From the NCBI GenBank assembly GCA_963855995.1, contig OY979717.1, positions 19,257,906 through 19,321,905 of the forward strand: DNA of 64,000 nucleotides, read 5' to 3'. The translations under genes and the position numbers were made by a program. Each line of letters opens with the position of its first letter. Position 1 is the stretch's first letter. Source of the DNA: Muricea muricata. Taxonomy: Eukaryota; Cnidaria; Anthozoa; Malacalcyonacea; Plexauridae. The notes beneath the pieces are model-generated. The model was not told where the DNA came from. It searched no databases and worked only from the letters and a program-made list of their open reading frames with translations. Positions 46,880 through 58,800 of the stretch are shown one piece after another.

Positions 46880-49800
46880 TCATTGAAGTTCTTTGAGCAA
46901 GGATTTCATTTCTTCGAAGATATTCGACACCAAAGCGTGGTCACTAGATTTTGCATCAACTGTGACGTTCGTTTCATTCTACAAAGATGAGTTGACAACA
47001 TTAAAGCCCCGCACAGGCAAGCAATTTTTCCTTGACAAATTTTCCTTGACAAGCTTTTATTGCACGTGTGTAGGCTGAAAAATTGACAAGTTTTCCTCGA
47101 CAAGGAGCCTGGTTTAAAAGCTATTCATGACAGCTTTCAAGCCAGTAAAAGTGTTCGTGTTTTGTCGTGTGTACGGCCGATCAGGAAAAATTGACAGCGA
47201 AAAGCGTAATGTGCCAATGTGCATGTATTGTAAAATTTTTTTATTACTTTATTTCATAAATATATTTATTAATTTGAAAATTTATTGCTTGAAGTATGGT
47301 TGTGTGGACAGATTCAGTCGTCTTCAAATTGTTAGAACTGTACAGACGAGCAAATAACTGTCAAGAAACTTGTCAAGGAAAATTGTTTGTCTGTACAGGG
47401 CTTAACATACATGTACTGCTACTACTAGCTAAGCCTTGGACAAACTAGGAAACCTTGTTGCGGAAACATTGTTTCCTACCAATGTTCCGTCACATCTTCT
47501 TCAGCGGGAAAATTACTGGAGGCATTTTGTAAGAAATATTAAAGCTTGCGTGAATTAGCTTATATATTATGTAGTATATCACTTTGTTTATTGAAAATAA
47601 TTTGAAAGTTTTGATTGGTTAAGAGCGGAGGATGAAACTGTCATATCCGTTCGGTTGTTGCCCAAATTTGGAGTTATGACATCACCATAGAATACTGAAA
47701 AGACGTATTCGACATTATGACGTAATTTGTTCGGATATTGAAAACACATATTCGACATTATAGCGTCACACTAATTCACGCTGCTTATGCTAAATGTGGG
47801 AAAATACAAATGGCTTCTTCAGCCTTCTTTGCGTCTTGTTTATAAGGCAAGCGTTTATTCTGAGGCCGATATAAATACAAATAAATAATAAAACAATTAT
47901 TGAATTCGGTTCTCGTAGGATACGAGGAATTATTAAGCCCTCAGCCTAACACAAACATCTGCCTTAATAATTCCTCATATCCTACTCGACCGCATTCCAT
48001 AATTGTTTACTATATCTCGATGGCTAAACGGCTAGCATCTACTTAAAACCTATTTTTGAAAATTCGGTGGATACATTATGCCTAAACTGAATAACATATT
48101 TGGAATATCAGTGATAAACAAGCGCGCGAGGCGGCGAATTAGCTCAAGTACGCCTACTTGCAAAAGATGGGCACGTATGAACTATTTTACACCAAAAGAT
48201 TGATAAATAAACATCGTTTTAAATAAATACCAATCATGTTTCTGAAAAAGATTTGGAAAAAAGCTAATGGAGAAGCACTGCTGTTTGTATAGGGTCAGTT
48301 GTACCAAAGGCAAAGTGGCTTAAATGATACACAACAATTCAAAAATAAATTACAAGTTTGTACATAGCATAACTAAACCAATTATATAAGAAACTAAATA
48401 TTTATTCCACAAAACTTATAAGTTTGGTTACGTACAAAAAGTAACAGTGTACTTTTAAAATTTGACTTATTAAAATTTAAACACCTTGACATTTTATCAT
48501 GACTATGCTGTTGTTATTTTTTGTTAAAAAATAGTGCTAGGCGTGTCACACATCCCAATGACCAGCCCTAAAACCACCATCTCTGAGCCATGCAAGCATC
48601 TCAGAATTGGCAAAGCTTTTATGGTTTCGCGAATAGCACCATAGCGGAAGCGTATTTTTTTGGGTGTGGTAGATTCAAACGTTTCGTTTAGGATTGGAGG
48701 TTCGGACAGCGTCACCATGATAACCCCCATTGTCACCATGCGTCATAATTAATGGAAAATTCTTTACTTAATTCCAAGTGCATGGGGGGGGGGGGGGGGG
48801 TGAATAACAACGTAAACTGATTAGGCTGTCAATTTGTTCTTTAGAAAACCATTTTCTACAATTTATTGTCTTAATTTTATTCATAATTGGTAAAAAAACC
48901 ACCTAGAAAAACATACCTTTTTCACAAGAAAGCACAAATTATCTTGTAGAATTGATCGTCCAAAAAGCGATGCACTGTTTTCAACACGTTCAACAACTAA
49001 AAACGACGGAAAAGCGAATCAAATCTTAAAATTAGCAAGCAATTATTGATTACCAGTACTAGCTCATGAACGGTATGTAGTTATCTGAGGATATAATATC
49101 TCGAACTAGTTTCGTTACCAGTGTGGGTAGTACAGTTAAAGCACACAAACTAGATCTTTCCTTATCCAAATAAAACAGAATAGAGAGTTGACTTCACCGT
49201 GGTTACTGTAATTTATATGCTTTTTACTGATTTCATAAAAGAAGATTGATTCACCATTTAAGTTAGATTCTACGTCACGTGAGCATAGATATCTCATATA
49301 CACTAGATGGTGCATCCCACACTGTGGACAGGCGAAAATTGAAGCCGGATCGCAGGCGCTGGTCGTTCCTACAGAGTTGACACGGAGCACGATAATTTGT
49401 GTATTTTGTATTGCGGGAAATGGACAAAGTTGACAATAAATCCTCTTTTATGCAGCTAAAAAGTATTTAATACACAAATGCAGAAAAGTATAGTGTTTTC
49501 TGTAGCATTTTTTTGATGAGTAGGAACGACCAATATGGTCGCCGTCTATTGTTATGAGGGGATACCGCTGAGATTTTTGGCTTCACTTTTGATATACAGA
49601 TGCGCTATCTAGTGTGTATGAGATATCTATGCATGCGAGTAACTGAATAAGACGAGTCAATGACAATGCATGGCTTCATTTCATTTTACGCCCAGTTTCC
49701 ATCTAGTCGTAATGTGATATGGTCTAGATCTACATTTTCCTGTGTGGACTGTATTCAAATTAGTCATATTAAGCGCAGATCTGCGTACACGCTCTATCAC

Positions 49801-52800
49801 ATCGGTCACTTTGATATATTTACGACACTCACAACCAAATGGAAACTATAATATTGTTCTAAATTTTATTAAAAAAAACAACCAATACCTGACAAATGAA
49901 GGTTGTGACATATCTTGGATATTACGGTAACAAAGTCAACTTGTGTGGTGACTGGTACCTGAAAACAAAAGTGGACAAACATACATGTATTTTTATTCAC
50001 AAAACTAGGGGCTCTGGCATAATCCATTGTTTTGCAAACAAATCGTGGAGATCAGAATTACTGCGCATGTGGAGAAAATAAACAAACTAATTAACATAAG
50101 CTTAACTTTATTCTGATTGGTTACCTCAAAAATGGATCGTGCAAGTGGCCCTTCGTTCCTCGGGCTCTGGGTACGAGATTAGACAAAATTCTGAATCATA
50201 AATGTTTGCATTGCCGTAAAAGCAGTATCTTCTATTGCGTGATGAAGTAGAGGTTTGTTATTTAAGCAATTATCCAGACTTTATACGTAAAATATACTTG
50301 CCTCAGTAGAAAATTTTTCCGTTAGTTCTCCACTGCTAAGCATCGCTGCGAAATGATCACTGTGCAAGAGAGATAAGAGATGTGCCAAGTATCTCAATTA
50401 GTTAGCGGTTAAATTAGTCCAAACACTGATCATTTTCAACCAGCATATTTGAACCACATATCTTTAAGTCAGACTCAATAATCTATCTAGTGGATCAATG
50501 AATTTACTTATACTTGAGGATCAACCAACATAAATAATTAATATAGTAGCCAAACTAACCTTGAACAAGCGGTTGGAATTATATACGAAGAACATGGGAC
50601 AGCAAGTTTGAAATCAAGTTTTTCACTCGTTGCGCCATTTTCATTCTACAGCACAAACGTACACACATCAACATAAGTATATTTATTGAAACACACCGAT
50701 ATATTATTTTACAAACGTTCCAGGGCTAAACTCTTTATACGAGTTTTTGTGGGTGTGTGAATGCTTACAGTTTTAGACCACCAAACGTTCTTTCTCTAAG
50801 CACACTCCAGATTATTACATTGACTGTATGGAGTATATAATTGCAAATTTGAAAACGTTTTCACAACAAGAAGTCAGAGCGTTGAAAATTGAGTTCTCTT
50901 TCTGCCCTTTAGGTACTTGTGAGTACAATACTACTACTCTTAAAAAGAAAACTAATGGTGTACAGTGTTTTGAGGAAAGGCCCTTCATTTAATGAAATTG
51001 TTGCTGAGGGAATTTGATAGGGATGAATTACATAATATACATATACAAGTGCAATGCAACATAATACAAATTTGAGAAATACCTGTATCATATAAGTAAG
51101 AGTTGCTCTTAATTTCTGAGGCATTCCGACCTTCTCCGATGTAAACGCAAATTGCCCTTCATTTGCAGCACCTGTGGAATAATATACAATAGATTATGTT
51201 CTATTTTATTTCCTAACTAAAATTTTGAAACATGCTGTTGAGAGATCTGTTCTCTTAACAAACGTTTTATGGTACGACAGAAAGTTTTCCTTAACTACAG
51301 TACAAGTTTCGTACATGCACAAGATTACCAACAGGCAATTAGGGTTGGGCGATATTTCAAAAATCATCTCAGGATTATTGTCACGGGAAATATCGCGATA
51401 ATCGATAATAATGCAATGAAAGCGTAGTACTAATCTTGTATATAATCTTGTTAAAGACAAGTCAACAATTAATGTAACATGAAGGCTTTTCCTAGTCTAA
51501 TATTTACTGCTCATGAACGTCAATTGTCTGTGCAGTGTCGACTATATTCCATATTTTGCGGAAGGAAAACTAGAATATTAACATGTTGTAGTTTCAGCCT
51601 ACTACGAAAAGAATTTACAATAATTGGTGCCTTGCTAAATACACTTTCTGAGGGTACATTTGGTGCTAGAGTGAAAAGATACTTTCTATAGGATTTTGCA
51701 AGCTACATACTGATTTCTAAGCAATATCACGATAGTCATCGATCATGATGATAGTTTCGATAAATTGTCGCCAAAGTTTTTACCCTCGATCGCGATTGAA
51801 AATATCGCCCATTCCTACAGGAAATAGTGTGCGTGCATCTTGGAGGTTAATCAGGTACATTAGGTGGATCTTACCGGATGGCTGCATGTCACAATTAAAA
51901 GTGAAAGTCAAATTTGCTTGCAGATAAAATTAGGAGTGTACTGTACCTGCCGGAAGTTGAAACGGAACTTGAACAGCATCATGCGATGAATGGCCAAGCT
52001 AAAATAGTGAGAATATTATTCATATTAAATAAAACTATCAACATATAGTCTTTCACTCAGATTCAAAGTTACGTACCGGCCTGACCATTTTGGTGTTTAA
52101 AGTGTCCATGATGTTCATCTCAAGATTCTTGATGTGCAATTGTGTCAAGTTACTACATATGGAGAAAAAAAAAATTTTAGCTTGTAATGTTACACAACCA
52201 TCATTTCCAATATGCAAATCACATTAAACGGTCAGTTCGATTTATATTTGCAGTGTGGCTTATAACGACTTTGCTTTGATCTGACAAACCCTCCAACCAA
52301 CAAGACAGTCGCTCGGCACTATCAAAGAATGGTCGGCCTACATCTTCACAATATTGTTTGTCGTCACAATTTTATCACCTACCTGAAAATGACTAATGCG
52401 ACAATTTGACCGGTCAATTGTGGATTCGGTTTCATATCATACGTCTAAGAAAAACATATTTGTAAATTAAAAAATAATACCACATTCAGCTGTATCAGAA
52501 AATCTAAAAAATAAACCTAAAAAATCTTATATTTGACATGCTGTTTGGAACAATCCACTGTCACCTTATTAGTATAATGAACAGCATGGTTTCAAGTGCA
52601 TGTTATTTATTACTTGTCAATAACACAAAAGGAAATATTCGAAACAAGAATACACGCTATACAACTGTACTTGCATCGCTATCGCTCCCGAGATCGCTCG
52701 AGTCCCCTTCACTTTTTCCTTAAAAACTTTAAATTTACGCCCATAACGTCGTGACAAATACGTGTAATGCAGTCAGAACTTCCCAATAGTGATGAATTTT

Positions 52801-55800
52801 ATTTAAATTTAAATAAAAAGAGTTCATTAAAAACCCAGCCAAATTTGACCGCAATTTCACCTCTCAAATTTCACCCGCCATGTTTGTCTTTTTGGTTAAG
52901 AAAATTTGCACCCCCGTTTTCCTACGTCAAATTTGATTGGTTCTTCTGTTGCTACAGATTTTTGCACTGTTGTTTCTTATACCTGTTACATCACCAAGAC
53001 TGAATATATTCATAAATACATCGTCATATACATGCGTATGAACTTACTAATCTGATATTTTTATCTTCGGCAAGCAACTTGTATTTTGTCGTTTCCTGGG
53101 AAAAATAAAATGATTTAGAATGATGGTTTTTAACAGGTCAATTAATATATTACTTTATAGATGACATACACACGTAGTTCATATAACATGCAAAAGGTCG
53201 AAAGCCTCTTGAATCCTGTTATAGATACATCACTAAGAGTAGTTACATAATTACTGTGGGTGCTAAAATCTAAGGAGAAACCATGTTATTGTATACCGTA
53301 TTCTCTCTATTTAGCCCCTGGGGGGCTTATTCACTTCAGGACCTTTTGAGGGGGGGGGCTTATTGGAGAGAGGGGCTTATTCATTCATCCAAAAAAACGG
53401 CGATGGAGATTATCTCTTTGAACTGCAATAAACTCAAAATCATTACACAGTATATATCATATATATAATCATATATCATTTTTGAGTCTATGTTATGGCG
53501 GCTTATTAGAGAGGAGGCTTATTTCATTTTTTCACTCAAAAGGGGGCTTATTAGAGGGGGGGGGGGTGTTATTTGAGAGGGGGCTTAATAGAGAGATTAC
53601 AGTATGCTCTGTGACAAATTTTACGTATGAAGTGCTATTTTGCAAATTTTAAGCAGTCGAAGTTCAAGAAAGTGACACGTTTCAGCTGACAGGAGTTGGC
53701 AAGCGAGGGTAAAATTTGCGTGAGAGGTTTTCCAATTGTCACCTCTCAAACGAGAACTTGAATTATAATGCTGGAATAAACTTTGCGTGAACCATGAAAG
53801 TACTCGAGATATGGCATGACACGTATGTAAAAAAGTTGCAATTCTCATAAATGTTGAATTGTTCATGTAACAGCTCTGGCCCTCGTTTAACCAGAGCATA
53901 ATTCATGTCTTCAACAATAGTGAAGTCATATTGCAATACATTGTGGTTTATGAAGGCTAATTCAAATTTTGAGCCGCTGTAAAAAAATATAAGAAGGGGG
54001 TGGGGAGGAAAATGTAATTTTTAACCAATAAAACAAAGAAACCCTAGCAAAATAAATAGGGAGATGCTTAGATGCTATAGAAAATTGATTGACATATTTA
54101 CATTGCAACATGAAAAACATTCATCGTAATATTTTTACCATAGCGTATTCCCTCGGATGAAAGCGGCTTTTAAATAATGCTTTTTACCCTGGCTACAACA
54201 CAAAGCACCGTGATTCAAAATGGCGTCACTATATTGACAAAGAGGTTAATCCCTAGGTGCCAAGGTAACAATACTCTCTCACATGAGTAAAATAACTTAC
54301 CTGTTCTTCTTCTTGCTCCACTTCCACTAAATTAATCATAGAAGGTTCTTCTGTCGGAGTAGGGTGTAGTTCAATTTCCTGTCTTACGTTTTCGTCACGT
54401 GTTTTCTTTTTATCTCGTTTGTGTTTCTTGTCTTTCGTTTTCTTTTCAGACTTACTTTTCTTTGACTACATGAAATAAAACGCTTCATTGAAGTTGTTCG
54501 CATGCAGTAAGGCAATTATTCAGGTCGCAATCGATAAACACCAAAACATAATGGGCCATAAATTACTATAGCCGCCTTACTCAATTCGTTTATATCATAA
54601 TACCACAATACTACTTCTAATATAATAATAACCGAAGTCATTTATTGTACGTTGTATTAATGACCTCAGAAACCTCCCCGATTGAGGTTGAATCCATCCA
54701 TAATTTTAATGGAGATCAATCTACCGCAATATAAATACATACCTTCGACGACTTTGGTGTATCGACTGCTTCTGATACCGGTTGTTCAGGCAAATCTGGT
54801 TTGACCTCATTTTTCTGTAGAAAAAGTAGAAAACTTAAGGCACTGTCGCAGGGTGCGACTTTCCTGGCAACTTTCAACGAAAGTCTACTCTTCAGAGATG
54901 CGAAATTGGCAAACCATGCGTCTGCATTACACTTTGCTAATGTCATCTTCACATATATTGAACATTCTTTATGAATTAACATCTTTTATGAGTAGACTTG
55001 CGTTGCAAGATGCAAGAAAAATTGTCGCGTGTGACAGTGCTTATGAAAACTGGTCAGTTTAATTGAATCAAAACAAGAGTAATAACAGACGGCAGCAGGA
55101 ATTATCACAGTAAATATATCCCGAATGGTAGAGACGGGATGAACTCGATTGTTGATTTTTTCCCTTATAAAATTGGTACGTGGCCCCGCATTTTCTTGAC
55201 ATACACAGTACATAAAGAGTTTATAAAAAATATCAGGTGGGTGGCAAGAGGCGGGGGTGCATTTCAGAAAAACTTTAGTTGAGAAAAAATCGGCCTAAAA
55301 CAGGCTCTAAATAATCAAAGTTGCCAATAACGTAATTAGTGCTGTCATATTTCATGCCTCTACACAATTATTTCCCGGGTGCATGAGGAGGCATACCTGG
55401 GACTCTGATGCTGTTTGTGTTGCTGGTTTTGGTTCAGGATTAGAAAGCCAATAGTCAACATCGTTGACCTGAAAAAGAGATATTTATGATCACAGGTAAA
55501 AAATCATTTAACATTCATAACATATAGACATGTGATAAGGTAAAATCATCATCAAGGCACGTCGTACAGCAAAAAAATACAAGAAATATACCAGAGCCGA
55601 AAAAAAGAAAACAAATAAATTGCTGCCTGTAACATACTTAATTGAGACGTCATATAAGGCAATTAACATCGTTTTTTCTATCGATATATAATGAATTATA
55701 ATCGCTGAATATACATATTGCGTATATCACACGCGACCAAAACTCGCGATTTCAAAATAGCACTTTGCATTTGAGCATTGAATGTTTTTATGGCGAGATT

Positions 55801-58800
55801 ACAAATAAAAAATTGTCACGTTCAAACGGGCCATAAAACGTTAACTTACATCGGGTGATTTCTGTGGTTGGTCGTCTTCGACCTCTATAGCATCTTCAAC
55901 GTCGACTGCTGAAACCACGGCTGGCAATTCTTCCACCAATTTTTCTGCATTTTCTTCTGAAATATCACAAATAGTACATGATAAGAAATTTGCTGCCATT
56001 TCTTCCGTTATTACGCGGCGTACAATAACACTAGGTCACAAGCAAGCAACGTGCTAGCATGCCAGATTGAACGTGAAACGAGCAACGTGGAGTAATAAAG
56101 TTTGCTGTACAAAACTTGTGCATTTTGGTGCAGTCGCGACAAACAATAATTCCATGAACTAGTTTTTCAAACAAGTTTGAAACAACTTGTTTATAACTTG
56201 TATCTACCTTGATGGAAACATCAAAGTTGTTGCAAGATAGCCCCAAAACACTGATAAAGACCTGTTGCAACAAGATTATCACAAAGCAGGGGGGGGGTGT
56301 ACTTTTTTGTGAGGGGCAAATTTTGAATAGTAAATTTTAACCCCATCTCTTGAAGCGCAAATAATCGCTACACAAATAGATCACTTACTCCCACGCTTGC
56401 TGCTTAGGGTGTGGTATAGCCTCCCCCTAGCTCTCACTATTCCGCCGCCCCTGTCACAAAGTTTACAACACAAGGCTACAACAGTACTGTTATATCACGA
56501 CTGCACCAGCCATACATGTTGGAACAACCTTGTAACAAGTCTGATAGCTTGTTCCAAATTTGTTTCAACAACTTGGAACAAGCAGCGCGAAGACAATTAG
56601 TCAACAACTTGTGAAAATTGTTTCTGGCAAGTTGTGAATTTGAATGCAACATGGAGAAGTGTTTGCATGTAAACTGCAAGACTTTAAAGTTCAGTTGACA
56701 TGATGCCCCTGACATAAAGCTTCTTGTTGTCCAAAATATTCAAGTCTATTTTAAAAGAAACTATCAACTCATCTTGTGATGTGGCCAATTAGCCACCTTT
56801 ACTACCGACGTCTTTCGAAGTATGGGGCGACCGCTATGTTTACAGACGCGCATAGACATCAAAAATACCTGTTTTATGGTGTTTCCTCTTTTTGCTACCA
56901 TGTTTATGTTTGCCATGGCGGTGCTAAAAATAAAAAAGTGACGTCCATTGCAGAGGCACAAGCAAAAATATTTAAGAAGCTACTTTAAATCCCGAAGGAC
57001 ACTAAATCATGCGCTTTATCATCAGACCATTATTAAAAAAAAGGTGGTTTGCATACGTAGATCCTATGTGGGGTGACAAGTTTGTCAGTAGAAATGCTTA
57101 ATGTTATGTGTCGCTCTATTCAAGTAAAGCAACATCATCAACAGTATTATCTTACGGTATTGCAAGGGCAGCTTGGAGTTCAATACAATACCATTATTAT
57201 GCATATTGACTGATCCAAGAAATCAGACTGCAGATTCGTAAGACAATAAATTCGCACAGACAACATACATTGCTTTCACCCTGAGTGTATTAAAGCTAAG
57301 TGGAGGGAGGGTCTACAAAACAGGGCTTATTTTTATCCTTAAAACATCAATAGTTCTAACTGAACGAAGTGGACCACTAAATATACCTCTTTGTCATCTC
57401 TGTGTGATTTCTTTCGATGTTTTTCCTTTTTCTTTTTCTTACCTTTCTTATCCTGTGTCATTAAAACAAATAAATTGACAAAATTCTTGGTGGCACAGTA
57501 AAGTCTAAAAAGTACTGGTGGAACGATAACTCCAGGTAAAAGCGCACGATCAGGGGAAACCAGTAAAGCAGAAAATGACATTCAACAACTATAAATGCAT
57601 CGAAAACCAAGATACAGGTTATAATAAACCATGACATTAAGTGAAAACATTAAACCCTGGCACATATCCTGGTAAAATGGTGTTAACCCACTGACCTGAA
57701 TGATATGGACCGCGCACGTCATACAAATGACTGAAGCCAAAATGACGCCATCGCCGCCATGTTTTGGTGCTAAAATGTTCGATTTTCGAAGTTTTACCAT
57801 GCCAATTTCGACGCCAAAAAATACGCCGTTACATTTTGAAATCCTAGCAGTTTTTCATCATGTCAACAAAACCAGGACACATTCAAGAAACTTTTTAAAG
57901 CTTACAACGTTTGAACAAATCCTGTATATCGCATGATAAAGACGAAGATTCGACCAATTCCTGCATTGGAATTTTCCTGTTGAGGCGAGCTGATTTCCAG
58001 CAATCGCTGGGCTGGCCGTTCTCATCTCCCGAATGGAAAAGTACACACTTTATATTAAATGTTTGAAACCAAATCGGCTTTGGTCGGCAAGTTTTTCAGC
58101 AGAGATCGCTCAGGTAAGTGTCGTGATTTTTCCCCCCAAAAATGTAGTCAGTATATACCCAGATCGTCGAGTAAATACTTCAATTTTTGAAGATGGGATT
58201 TGGCCTAAAATAACTCGTAACTAGTTTTAGGTTCCCTCTTTTTACAGTTTGGGTGAGTTTGCCATGTTGCAGGCAATGAAAAGTCTAAACGCTCTTTTCC
58301 TGTTAATGAGTCAACCAAAAAGTATCCACAAGGAACCTTCCATGATTCATTAAGGGCAACAACCATGAGAACCAGTGCATTTTTTGCCACAGGTGAAGAA
58401 TCATCATCACTGACATCACAGCCAAGATCAACATATCCCAAAAATGACTTTCCATTCCACAACACATGTTTTCGAATAGCCATTTCATCAAGCATTAGAG
58501 CACACAGTGCCTGCTTGTTTTCACTCTTTACTTTTTCAGCATGGGTCTTTAAAGCATCAAATGCTGGTTGAGTAAAGTCTGGGCCAGCTGGTACTTTGCT
58601 ATACCATTTCCTGATCTGTGCTTGATGAGGCAGGGCAAAATTAAATGTGTTGCGAACATATTCATATGCCTTTGCAGAGTAATATTGCAAAGTCATTGCA
58701 AATGATCTCAGTTCTGGTGGGTAAGGTGTGTTCTTTTTGTTAGTCAACCTTTTAATGAGTTGTGTAGGGACACCAGATAGAGTATTGTGCGATGAATCCT

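Larger units (their letters stand above)
46880..53095 (-). other. AP3D1: C-terminal ear exons of AP3D1
   Basis: Ten exons from 53,095 down to 46,880 encode the appendage/ear: a beta-sandwich part (YKLLAEDKN... to ...LDFKLAVPCSSYIIP) followed by a platform-like part (DHFAAMLSSGEL... to the stop). The last coding exon ends FEEMKSLLKELQ. Alignment by eye to the mammalian ear is nearly gap-free, so no exon appears to be missing. Confidence 0.85.

Noticed and set aside
48524-48739. 71-codon minus-strand frame between AP3D1 exons
   Set aside because: Sits in the last intron, does not align with AP-3 delta, and the true last exon (46880-46978) joins the previous one in phase without it. The T-run at its end suggested a Pol III RNA, but no known RNA class is recognisable.
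48783-48802. Run of about 18 G residues
   Set aside because: A homopolymer tract in an intron; common and error-prone in assemblies, with no feature attached.
58033-58224. Open frame duplicated at 61,165-61,356
   Set aside because: Both copies lie in the P-element TIRs and are mirror images, so they reflect the inverted repeat and not a gene family.
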